Source of the DNA: Chrysomallon squamiferum
Lineage: Eukaryota; Mollusca; Gastropoda; Neomphalida; Peltospiridae
DNA: 64,000 bases
Reading direction: 5' to 3'
Assembly: GCA_012295275.1 (NCBI GenBank)
Contig: CM022679.1
Span: forward strand, 16,998,342 to 17,062,341
The position numbers and the translations under genes are program-made. The notes beneath the pieces are model-generated. The model searched no databases. It had not been told where the DNA came from and saw nothing but the letters and a program-made list of their open reading frames with translations. Positions within the stretch are counted from its first letter, which is position 1, and each line of letters starts with the position of its first letter. Below, piece after piece: positions 23,401 to 36,900 of this stretch.

Positions 23401-26400
23401 AAAAACATACCTAAATCACAGTACAGAAGTAATTATTGATTGACATTATGTTATGTGGGTTAGAGTTAATTCTGTTGATTGTACATTTTAAATAGATGAA
23501 AAATTACCTCCATTTTTGTTTATTTTTTTCTCGTTTTCTGCTAATGGAGAGTTCACGTCTGAAAATAAATAAAATATTATTTAAAAACATACATTACACA
23601 AAATATCAAAAAATAATTTTATTATATACTTTATATTGTCTTGTTCTTGAACTTGATTTTACATGCTCTGAAATTTCTTATTGAAACAATTTTTGAAAAC
23701 AGAAAATGCGTTCTTCTTGACATCATTGTGCTTAGTAAATTGATTTACAGTAAATACAGAAAGTGAAAAGATTATTTTTAAAGTAAGACAAGTGACGTAC
23801 CAGGTCCCTGTCTGTCAACACCAAATACATTCTGCTGGTGAACTCTTTTTTGTCGAAGTATAATCACTGCAATCACAATGACAATGATGACTACAGCAAC
23901 ACCTACACAGATGCCAATGTATACCTTGATGTTCTTTTCTTCATCATAGGCACGACTTGCTGTAATAAAAAAGAGATAATTTTTAAATTAATTGCTGAAT
24001 TACTGGTATTTATTAAGATTGAATCAGTTTGTTGATGGTGGTTTGTGTGATCGTTGTGAATTTCTTTTTAGAGTGTCATATTAACACAAATAAGGCATTT
24101 GTGTGTGAAGTAAATTCTGTATCTATGCCATTCACCAATATGGAAGGAATTAGGAGCATATGCAGTAATATAAACAGATATATTAACTTGCATTTGGCAC
24201 CAAAGTGATCTGTCTTGCTGTTTCCAATAAAAGAATTTTCAAAACTGAAATGTTCATGGTAAAATTATAAATTAGCAATATCCTTATCTACCTCAGAAGC
24301 TGAATTAGTATTTGTAGAAATGTAACAAACACATTTGTATTAGCCATATGACTTTGGCTAAATAAATTCACTAATATTTTATTTATGTCAGCTACCTGAT
24401 ATACAGGTATTAGTTAACACATTAACTTTCAGACAAATGCAAAATCTGATCTGCAATTATCTAACATTTCTTAAAAATGATTTCCTCTGATATATTTTGT
24501 ATTAGAAATTATACAAATTTTATATCATTTACAGTAAGATTTTAAAAAGTTCATAGGAATATTTATTTTATAAACAGGTTAATTTACTCGTCATTGAAAT
24601 AAAACCATCTTAGATTTTTTTAAGTTAAAACTTTAATTGAAAAAAAAACCCTTTTATTTCAACAAAACAAAACAAAGATTTCTTATAGGATTAAAATCTA
24701 TGGAAATTAAATTTTTTTCACTTCTTTCTCCTAAGACAGTTTACTGCAATCACAGCCTATTTTCATGACTTTCATCACCAATGGTAATAAAAACTAACAA
24801 CCATTAATGCGTAGCAACCACGCCTGCAAACAACTTTCACATCTGCTGAATCAATAGCGATTGTCATGAAACTAATTCTTTTTTCTCTTTTATGTTTCAT
24901 ATTTTATTTGATAACAACTGCTCAAGAGGGAGAAATAAATATTCATAATTAAAGAGTGAATTCCAGTTCAAAAGATAACAGGCTAAAGTAACACTGTCGT
25001 GGAAATGTTTTTAACTGTATAAAAGCAATAAGTGCATAATGGCTAAAACAATGAAATTGCAAAGGATGTTAAATGAAGAGTAAAAAACACAAAATAAAGA
25101 ATTTTAACTGTAAGCATCAGAATTTAAATCAGAATCAAACATGTTGAATAAAAAAAAATGTTGAGAAAATTTAGTTTAATGATGTGTTTGTTTTTATATG
25201 AAAATTAAGAAAGTTTAATGATCATCTTCTATTTAAATAAAAATAAATATTTTTAAGTGAGTGGATTTGTATTTAAATCAAAATGAAAAAAGCTGTACAA
25301 GGAATTTGTATTTAAATAAAAATTAGGAAATTTTAACAATATGTTTGAATTTAAATCAAAATTAAGTAAGCTTAATTGTCAGTATTTATATTTAAATCAA
25401 AATGAAGTATGATTTTATAGTTAAATAAAAATAAAGAAAGTTTAAGTGAGTGGATTTGTATTAAACTGAAAATTAAGAAAATTTAACTGAATTTTTGTAT
25501 TTCAATCGAAATGAATAAAGTTTAACTATAAATGTTTGAATTTAAATATAAAGAATGTTTAACAATGTATGGTTGTATTTAGATTGGAACGAATAACATT
25601 TAACTATGAGTGTTAGTATTTAAATATAAAGAAAGTTTAACTATGAATGTTGGTATCTAAGTAAGAATCAAACTTTCTGTATCAGTACAGTCAAGTGAAG
25701 CATCATGTTGTAAACAGTATGTTATAAAAAAAATAAACAAATAAAATCTTTGCCAAGTTTACAAAAGATAGTAATCTCTGGGTAAAAGTGGGATTTGGGT
25801 CTTTTTCTTGAAAAGTGCTTTTCAAGAACATAAAGCAGTGTTAATCAGATTGCAGCATGCAAAAAAGACAGGCAATAAATTGGTGCTTCTAAAATGATGT
25901 GTTTTAGTGTGTATCTGGTCAGGAAAATCATATATTGCTTTTTATCTCAGCCCCTGTCATGATTTTCCAGCAGATAGTGACTCAAAAGTCTTTTGATGCA
26001 GTGCAAAGCCCAGACCAGGCCACTGACACAGAATTACAGGGTTATGTCTGTTCTTTGTTGTGTTTATTCAGGTCAAAGAATTATAGCACCCAAGTCTGAT
26101 AAAACTAGCAAATAGATGAAATGAAATTATAAAATAAAAAAAAATAAAATAAAATAAAATAAAATAAAATAAAATAAAATTAACATTAACATTAACATTA
26201 ACATTAACATTAAATTAAGAAACTAAATAAATTGTCATTATCTAAAACTTTCATTTCTGTGAGTAAATCAAGATCTCAGATGTTGTTGGCCACCAAGATC
26301 CATCTTCCTCAGACAATTAAATTTGAAATACTAATAATTACATTTATTTCATAATATATCTATATTTTTATTACATTGATATGAGTATCTGAAATGTCAA

Positions 26401-27079
26401 AATTATTAGTATTAATTAATGCTGACTTGTGTGTTGGTGGGGAAATACTAGTATTTAATTATGTATGTTCTGTTATACTGTGTGAGTGTATAACCACAGT
26501 GTAAATATAAATGTGTGTGTTACTGGATTAGTTTCAGGAGTCAGTGTGATCTCTACATATCTTTGTGATATCAGAAACTGTCCTTCAGTCAGATGAACTC
26601 TTTGTTATGTGAGACCATCACAACAGGTTAAGTAATTGGATGGTCTTGTTACATTAACTAATTAGTGTGTTGTTATTTCTTTACTTTGTCTCTGTTGTTT
26701 CACAGACAGGAAGATGCAGAGGGGAGGCATTCTTCAGATAGATGTTTGTCAGTCACACCTTTCAAGTCAAACAAGCAGCCAAGGTGCTAACTGCCACAAC
26801 ACCAAATCCAATTAACATCTCCATTCATGTGTATAAGTCTACAGCCATATGTGTATGTGTGAAACTTTGTGTGTGATTATATATGTGAAAGTGAGTGTGT
26901 GATGTGTTTGTATAAGAGAAGGAGAAAAATACAAATACAGTTTACATGTGTGTAAGGGTAAGTGTGTCTGTGGGAGAAAGATAATTAATGTGCATGTATA
27001 TGTGTATGTATGTATGCAGTATGTATGTATGTATGTATGTATGTATGTATGTATGTATGTATGTATGTATGTATGTATG

Positions 27080-27110
<31 letters not shown>

Positions 27111-30100
27111 TTACATCTGTTTTCTCTTAATATCCAAATTCTATGTAGCACTTTTAAATGTCAAGACCTTGCATTCTAATAGAAAAGTTCTGTCTTTATG
27201 AGACAAGCGATAAACTAAATTTTCAATAAATTATCTTCAAATAGTAATTAATATTGAAAAAATAAGTAATCAATCAATATATATGGACACAGAGGATAGT
27301 TGATAAGTTGATATATTCTAAAATACTTTATAAAAATTTTATATTTATTTTTCTTTGGAGCTGAGTTACTTCACTTCACTTTGACTAAATAGGCAGCACT
27401 TGAACCCAGCTTGATAAGGTAAATAAATTTAAAATGTTCTGCAAAACAATTTACTTTACTCTCAACTGAAACTGACAGATATGTTATGTGTGTGTATATA
27501 TAAAATTATTTTTTAAATATTGAAAATACTGTAAATCTTTCAGTTTCCACAAGAAACAGTCTGTGTACTTTTAAACTGTTTATAAAATTATTTACTGCAT
27601 ATATAAGGTGAGATAATAACAAAATATGATTATCTGTCTTGCCTACCCCCTGCAAATGTTCCTGTGCTTTCCCATAAACACAGATAAGCCACATATTAAT
27701 CATTGCAACATATGCTGATACAAAAAATATTACAGCAATAAACATCCACAAATAAGTTATTTTTTAGTTTTTAAGCTGCAGTAGAGATGATCAGTGTTTC
27801 AAGTACATTCTAATGAAAGTGATAAAGTGTTTTAAAATGACTTTTGAGCACAAAATGTGTTGTGCTAAATTTTAGTATGTATTAGACACTAATCTTTATG
27901 CAATTTCATAAAAACATAAAGATATGTTCAAAACCGACTTTTATTTAATAATACTATAAATTTTAAAATATTTTTAGATAGTTTCTGCAATAAGCCACAT
28001 TTTATTTCTGTATTACAAACTTTAATAAAATAAATATAACTGATTTCAGATATACCTACTTAGAAAATAAACATATTAATGATTTAGGTAATACTACATT
28101 TTATATCAATAGTTCATTTTTATAACATCAGCAACAAGATGATGAATGTATTAATCACAAACACACATTATTTTACTGAATGATATAACCTAACTACTTT
28201 ATTTATTTGATGTCTGCTTCATATCACCAACAACCTTCATCTCCACCAACAGCAGCATATTGATAACTGACAATTTAGAGCAACACCATCCAAAAATAGT
28301 TCATTTTACCTCTACCACTATTTATTATTTTTCACTTATCAGTGGGCTTGAATTGTGTTATCATCAAACTTCTGTTTAAAAATGTGTTTCATTTATGTGT
28401 GTATGTATATGTATATATATGTGTGTATGTGTATGTATATATATGCACACACACACAGACAGAGAGATAGGGGATGGTAATTTGATATATCAATTTTAAA
28501 CATTGCAAGAAAAATTATCAGTATAGTATATACAACATTTTGTTAAAAAAGAAAAAAAGAAGACATAATGTTTTGTTTAAAAAAACATTTACTGCATTAC
28601 ACAGATATGAGTTTATAGTTCATGTTTTGGCCAAGAATATAGAAAAAAAATATTTAAAATTTATATTCAAGTCAATGCAAATTTTATTCCTTTTCAATTA
28701 ACTTTAAAAGCTGTTAGTACTTTATCATCTTCATTAAATTTATTAAAAAAAAAAATTTGTGTCTGGGAAGTAGATGTACTGATATTAACCATTTATAATT
28801 CTATGACAAATAAATAAAAATTGACAAAAAAATTTAAATAAGATAAAAGAAATTTCAAAAATTCTGAAATAACATCCAAAGACAAAGAACCCCCAAAATA
28901 TAAAATAATTTTTTTTATATATAAATAAACTAAAAATGCTAGACATTAAAAAATAAGTAAATAAACAAAGAGTTAAATAATATAAACAGAAATAAAATGA
29001 GACAAATTAAATTCTAAACAAATAAAGAAATAAAACCAGACAAAACAAACAAACAAAACCAACAACAACCCAACAGAGAAAACAAATGGAGGTAAAGAAA
29101 ACTAACCTTCAGCAGACTTTTCTACAAACGAGTTGTATGTATTCAGTTCTGAAAAATGCAACATTTCCACTTGAGAAATTTTATGTACCAGTTTACAATT
29201 TAATAACAGTTTTAGTTGAAACTATAAAATGTATATGTATTTTAAAAAATAATTAACATCAATTTATTATGAAACTATAATGTGCAATGTACCACTTTTA
29301 TTTATTATTTTTAATGGGGGTTGGCTCGTTTTTAATTTTTAAACAAAAGTTTATTATAAAACTATATAATTCATTTTTATTTTTTATTTTACTATAAAGC
29401 TATTTACAGTTATGTTTAATTTAATAGTTTTTTATGCATGTTTTTTTACCTGACAAAAGTTTAGAACTTCAGCACATACCAGCTATTTTTAAAGTTTAAT
29501 GTGAATGTCTAATAACAAATTCTGAAAAAGTTCTAGGTAAATATCAATAATAATAAAATTAAGAAAAGATTTTCTAATTTTACTACAAAATCAGCTGCAC
29601 AAAGCAATAACTACACTTCACAGTTAGTGTTGTAATAAAATATTATTTTAAATTTAAATTCTCAAAAACATATTTATGATGATATTAAAAAGTTTTCAAA
29701 CTGAATATTTCTTTGTTTTATTTAGGGTAAAGATAGTCCTGAAAAAAGTGGCAAATACATCAAATGTTTATATGGAACAAAATAAAATATAAATTTAATC
29801 ATATTAAAAAATAAATATTTATGTCAAAATTTAATTCTGAAAAAAAGAAACCATCACCCAATGACAACAGTTTTAAAATTGTCAAGACCACATTAAATTT
29901 GTAGATTGTGCTTTTAAATTAAAAACAAATTCTTAAAATAATTTAGTTTTTTCAATTATCATAGATTAATAACACTTTGTGAGTCACAGGCACTGTTTAT
30001 TAAAGAGGAAATACTAAATATCAAAAAGAAATTAAAATTTCATCTGAGTAAATTACTTTGAATAATTAAAACAACTGGCAAACTTCTCTGACAAACTACC

Positions 30101-33100
30101 TGTACAAACTGAACATAATGAATGTATACACAACTACAATCTGATCTGTGACAATAATTAAAACGGAAATTTTACAGGTAATAATGAACATGTTAACAAA
30201 CTACACTGGTTCTCAGACTGAAAAGTACATAATTCAAACTGAATAGTGGAGCACTGGTTTGTATACTGGGGAAAAGTACACAGATGAGAACTGATCCTAA
30301 AGTTCACCATTTCCCACATTAATGTTTTGCGTCTATTAAAATTTTTACAAAACATAAAGATATATGTACCAAGGATTTCTCTAACTAAACAACAACACTA
30401 GCCAGAAAGCTTATGTTCCACTGACAATATATATATATATATATAAAACAGTTTACACAGATTACAGACTGAGTGATGAAGCTGGTTTATGTAATTGTGA
30501 GGAAGGCTGTAGCATGGAGAGGTAGTTTTGTTTTGCACACAGACCAGTCAGCTGTGTGATTTCTGGCTTGACACACAGTAATGGATCCTACATCTGCTCA
30601 ATGAGCCACTTATATATTTTTACTAGCAGGTTAACAGAAAGATAAACAATAACAAACTGACATACATGTCTCACCACACACACACACAGAAATAAACATA
30701 CATTATACACTATATTAAACACAAAAATCACACAGCATTATACATACTCACACCTAACAATACAACTTTACATACACATGTATCTAATCATAAACTTACA
30801 CACACACACACATACAGTACTCACACTTTACCCTAAGAAAAAAGTGAAGTAATCCATTATAAAATCAAAAATAAGAAGAGTACTTATTTTCAGTATTTTC
30901 ATCGAAAAGTGAGAGAAATAAAATAAAAAAGTTGATAACATGAGATTGTTCCATGACAACACTTCCATTAATTTTAGTTTCTTATTCAGGTATTCTAAAC
31001 AGTCAGCCTTTCATTATAAATATTATCATACATAATCAGTACATATTATACAGGCCAACAAAAATAGATGAAGCAATAAGAATATATTAATGCTATTTTA
31101 GAATTAAAGCCTTGTTTTACCAACAGAGTATATTTTATAAGAAAAGTGAGTTAAAACACTTCTTACACTGAAAGGGTAACATTGCCCACACATGATTTAC
31201 TAACTGCTACAACTTGAGATGTGTTTTGGATTTTCACATTTAGTAGTCATTCTGTTAAAAATTAACCATGACTTGGCTTCAGCTTAATGGTGAAATAAGT
31301 ACACAATGACAATGTTTCATCTGAAACTCTTTGTAAACTCAAACTTTACTTTGTTTGAAACATCATTAATTATGTATTTATGTGTAACTGAAGCCTGTAT
31401 ACATCTGCAAATGTATGTCATTTAAATCTGTATCTGTTACAAGTCTCTCTGAAAATAAACCAGACTGTTTATGATCTTGTTTTCAAGGATTTCAGACAAT
31501 GTAATATATTATTAATCATGATAAAAGTAACTGAACCAGATGGTATATATTTTTTTCCCCTTTTTACTTTTAACACATTCTATTAAACTAATTTAGTAAT
31601 TTACACATCTCATATTCTGTAGTTAGTTTCAGTACTCTTCCAGGCATTATTATGAAAAGAAGATAATTTGTAATTAATTTATAACAAGACAAACACTAAT
31701 ACAACTGAAAATGATCCAGGATCAAACATGGTCTAGCTCTATTCCAGTGAAATTTGTTAATATGCCTTTCTGGAGCACTTTTACTCCCCTCACTTTGGGT
31801 TTTTCCCCTCAAATAAAATCTAAAATTAATAAAGTGTAAATGAAAATAATAATAGCTGCTTTAAAGATAAAAAATGTGAGAATGTGGATTAGATCAGTTA
31901 CAAAGTAAGTACAACATAGTGCCTAAAAACAGGGAATTCTGTGTGAGACCAGGTGCTGGCTATTTATACATTTAGAAACACATCTTGTTAATACAGAAAG
32001 GTGTTTTCTGTGTTTATATATTAACATCAATAGAAACAGCATGTTGTCCATATCAAAGTATTAATAAAACATCTTGTTAATACAGAAAGGTGTTTTCTGT
32101 GTTTATATATTAACATCAATAGAAACAGCATGTTGTCCATATCAAAGTATTAATAAAACATCTAGTTATTTAAAACAGGCTGTTTTTCTTGTCTACTATG
32201 AATTAATATCATTACAATAGGTTAGTGTCCATGTGTATTAACATCACTTCAAAGAGGGTGCTGTCAATGTCTATGTGTTAATAATATCTATGTTTTTGTA
32301 TTAATAAAACATCTAGTTATTTAAAAAAGGGTATTGTATATAATAACACTACAAACAGGGTGTTGTCAATGTGCGTGTCTGTATATATATTAATATCACT
32401 ACAAAAAGGTAGTGTCCAGACCTGTGTATTTTTTAAAACAGAATGTTGTCCATATCTATGTATTAATAATACATTTATAGTTATTTAAAGCAGGGTGTTG
32501 TTCAGGTATATGTATCAACGTTACAGGGTGCTATCCATGTCTAAATATTAACATCATATATTAACATCACTACAAACAGGGTGATTTCCATGTCTATGTA
32601 TATTAACATCACTACAAACAGGGTGATTTCCACGTCTATGTATATTAATATTACTACAAACAGGGTGTTATCCATGTCTATGAATTAATATCACATCTAG
32701 CTGTTTAAAACAGGGTGTTGTCTATGTCTTACCTATCTTAGTTTGATCCTTCTGAGCAGAATCAAATCTTGATGAAATTTGTCTGTTGTCTGAAATACCA
32801 AATTTGAAAATTGGTCATATTAAAAATAGGAATAAAAAACAGCCGGGGAAAAATTCTGTCTTCAGAATTGTTTACATGGAATGTGCTAAAACTACACCCG
32901 ATTATAACATTCTTCTCTACACTTCAAATATACTCTAATCTTTTAATTTTATTGTATTTTATTATATTTGGTTCATTGCTTAATTTATTTAATCTTTGTT
33001 ATGTTGTATTTTTTAAAATAAGATTTCTATAATCATTCTAAATGATGCATCAGAATTTGTTGTGTGTGTATCAGAAATGTCTAATAACAAGCTGACATCA

Positions 33101-33940
33101 CAAGATATTTCAGAAATGCATCATAATAATATGCAATAGTTTTCTTAGCAAACAATTCAGAAATCTGGAATGAAATGCTTCAGGGTTTGTTAAACCTGCA
33201 ACATAAATTACACATTAAAAATAGTAATATTAATAATAATATTAATAATAACAATTATCAAAACAACAAAACAATTCTTTTTGTATTTCTTCTTTCACTC
33301 TATGCCAATTTAACAACTATACTGAATAAAATGTTATGTTAGTTATTACAGAAACCACTAATGATTTGTTTTCTCAAAACATACTGTTTACTTAATTAAT
33401 TTTTTTTTCATTATTTAACCAAGAACCATTCTCTAACTTAATCAGAATTCTATTTAAGTTAATTTTTATCCCATGTCAGCAACAGTCTTTCTTAATATTG
33501 CCAGAAACAAAGTCAGCATCCAGAATAATAATGTATGCAGCACTATAATAAATGTACATGTTATTACAACCAACCACATGACTGAACAGTTGACTGAGTT
33601 GGGAAAAAATGAACACTTAATGATTTCCCAGGCTGTTCTTTACTGTTTTTCTGTTAAACATCAAAACTAGTTTAAAGGAAGAAAAGTTGAGAACAGAAGA
33701 TGTTGTCAACACAAATTACGTCTGCCATTCATCAGCAGTATTTTATAAGCACCATCTTACTAACACAGCTTTGATCTTGCAGAAATTGTCAGAATGGGAA
33801 ATTAGTTAATGTATCCAAAGTGATGAGTCTGCACTGTGTTCTGTATCAGTTTTTATGTTTTGTCATCTACAGCAAACCACCTCAGAGCTTATCTGTTTCA
33901 GACATTTTACATTGACATACTTTTATAAAATTCATTTTTA

Positions 33941-33976
<36 letters not shown>

Positions 33977-36900
33977 ATTATTGGTTTTGATGTTTTCTTT
34001 ATTGTTTCTTTATTTTCATTATTAGCATTCTTATTCTTACTTTTTAAAATTATTTTTTGGTATATAAGTAGTTATATCATTTATTTATGGACTGTAGAAT
34101 GTTTACTATTTTTATTCTATAATGTTGTATATGTATTTTCATTCATTCCCTTAAATATGACATCTTATAATACCAGTATTGAATAAGTATAACTTTAATG
34201 TTACAAAATACATACATAATGTATATTCATATTCCATTTTTTCAATTCAAGGAATAATGAGTAGTGTTATATATGAAATAAAAATGAATATTATTTAGCC
34301 ATGCTGTGGACCCAGCCATCATATGGAATATAAACTCAAGAAAATACTGTTTGATTTAACAAGTTTCAGTACTAATTGTTCTGAAGTTCTGGGAGTTTTT
34401 TTTTTTTATCTGTCACTAAAACATTCAGTGCTACTAAGCAATATATATATAAGAAAAAATGTTTTTGCAAGTACAAACATAAATATTTACATAAAGCGAT
34501 CAACTTTTATTTAAGGCTTCTGCACTGATTTTGACTCCAAATAATATAAAATATTTATTCTAAATAATGTAAAATGTTAATCCAGATATTCAGATCATTG
34601 ATTAACCTAAGGCATGGATTATCTCAATTATCTGATTTGACATTAATGATTATACCCATTATAAAATATTTCTTTATCTTAGTATGTCAAAAGCCCTGAA
34701 AAAAAGATATGTATATACATATATTTGCCAGCAACAGTATTGTTAGTATAGATACTAACAATATTTTAACAATATTTATTATTATGGTATACCTATGGTG
34801 GTAAGCTATTATCCATTATAATCTGTAGCCCATGTGGTATGTGCTGTAGGTTATACAGCGCTTGCTGCTAATGGCTGAATGTTAGACATTTCTTTTCTTT
34901 TTTACCTGAATTGCTGATATAATATGTGTGTGTTTTCTCAAATAATCATGCATCTTGTATGATATGGCAAAAGTGGAAAACAAAATTAGTATATTCATTT
35001 ACGATATGAAAGTAATAATGAATTTAGGGTAGGCCTTGTTTCTAGAAAAATAGGTAGTGTAAAAAGATTTTAATACTTTTCATGTAACAATGATATGTTA
35101 TAATTTGAATCAAATATTCATCAAGATTTTTATTAACATGAAATCCCCAAACTACAATACTTTTAACTATATATGACAAAAATATATCATTTAGCATGGG
35201 TCTAAAAAAACATAATGTAATATCATCTACCATCTTTAATTTAAAAAATATATATTAAAGATTTACTTTCATCAATAATCAAAATTATTATGAAGGATCT
35301 CTGTAACAGAAAATTATACTAATTTCAATGAATGTTTGTTTAAATTAATATTAATAAGACTATTTTAATTTTAGATTTTAGATATATTATGATCTATAGC
35401 ATTCTATATTTTGTAAACCATGTTTTAAGTATTATATTAGAATTTGCATTTATTTTGTTAATTGTTCAAAATCTGTTTTTGTTAACAATGATTAAGGAAG
35501 GTGAAAAAGGAAGAATGAAAAAGGATTAGCCATTCTTTGAATAGGATGACTGATCAAAAGCAATGCAACAACAGTTATATAAACTAGGTTTTTAAAAGAA
35601 AAAAGAATTAGGAAAAAGAATTTTAAAAGAAAAGCATGCAAATAAATGAAGGAAAAGAAGTGGTGTCTACCTCTGCACATGCCGCCAGTGCAGTTAACAG
35701 AATCTAGATCCTTGCCAGTGCAGTAATCGCCACCGTTCATAGGGCGCGGATTGTCACATGACCTGCGACGGTGGTGAATGCAATCAGGGCTGCAAGTTGA
35801 CCACGATGACCATGGAGACCAAAAACCATCCACTACAAAATATGCGACACGTAAGTTTGTGTTAGTTTTAAAATTTGTTTTTGTTAGTTGAAATAAAGAA
35901 TGCCTGTGGTGGTATGAACAAGTAGTCTAGTTAAATCCTTTACACTTCCAAGTTATTGATTCATTATCAAAGTATGACAGTAAAATAATATTTCTGTTAC
36001 AAAAGATTTGAATGCTCCTGCCATTTTGCCCATTCATAACTGGAGCATGATGTCAGTGCATACAACCAGACTGATAACTGCCTTTTTCTGTCAAAATTAA
36101 AAAAGAACTTTAGGGCAAATGAATTATGTTGAAAGATGGCAGGCACCAGTGGTTTCAAAGTGAACTTTTGTTGTTATATTTTGTTATTATTAAGACTGGA
36201 CAGCAATAATCAATGAAAACATAACTTGGAAAGTCTGCAGAATTTATTTAAACTATTTCATCATATCACCAAAGGTACACCATTAAATAATAAGTATGAC
36301 TTTTAAATGTTGTTTTATTTACCCAGTATCTTTTTTTTAAGATAGTGACAAGTATTTAGATCTTAAAAAGATAATTTTAGTTACCCAAAAAGCAAACGTT
36401 TTCAATTAATAATTTATTTTCAAGTTGTTGCTTTTTTTAAAACTGCAACAGCCAAATTCAGTGATCGCATATTTTCAGAACAAAAGAGGATTTCTACTCA
36501 TAAACCACACTAAATAAAACCACACTAAAATTAAAAAAAAGGTTTTAAAAAAGGGAAAGAAGAACAAACATGAAAAGAACTATGTTTTTTTAAAAGAAAA
36601 GAACAAAATGACTATATTAAAGTAAACAACAAAGAAACAGATTTATTATAAACATGGAAAAAGTGAAAACAGTTAAAAAGATAAATCAGAAAAGAAAAAA
36701 ACATGTTAATGATAACAGGATTGTATCAGATTTTTCAAGCAAACTTAAAATTATCTAATTCTCTTTCCAAAAAATGACTAAATAAACTTAAAAGTTTCAA
36801 TTAAAAATCTCTTATTTTCAGATATATCCAGAAAGTAGCAAATGTTATTTCTTTTTATATACTCCTTCTTTCTGCTGGTAAAAAAATATATGAAAGCCAG

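Larger units (their letters stand above)
21517..23507 (-). other. UNC5 intron
   Basis: AT-rich intron with poly-A and AAAAT runs near 21980-22070, and an unusually GC-rich island at 22430-22600 that looks like a SINE. No exon recognised. Confidence 0.7.
23960..29106 (-). other. UNC5 intron
   Basis: A 5.1-kb AT-rich intron. Contains a degenerate tandem array at 25190-25680, a short hairpin at 25805-25828, AAAAT and ATTAAC repeats at 26131-26213, a tetranucleotide array at 27020-27109 and a TA/GT/CA patch at 28395-28460. No exon recognised. Confidence 0.7.
29149..32732 (-). other. UNC5 intron between micro-exons B and A
   Basis: AT-rich 3.6-kb intron. Holds a short (TA)n at 30429-30443, the SINE-like copy at 30490-30625, CA-rich patches near 30690 and 30800, and the minisatellite at 31979-32730. 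Confidence 0.7.
32790..35670 (-). other. UNC5 intron
   Basis: AT-rich; (TTA)n at 33941-33975 and a perfect 12-bp-arm hairpin at 34738-34763. Open frames at 32811-33032, 33473-33670 and 34323-34514 are unsupported. Confidence 0.7.

Noticed and set aside
26942-27201. Open frames of Met-Tyr-Val-Cys or Thr-Tyr-Ile-His repeats on both strands
   Set aside because: Product of the (ATGT)n microsatellite.
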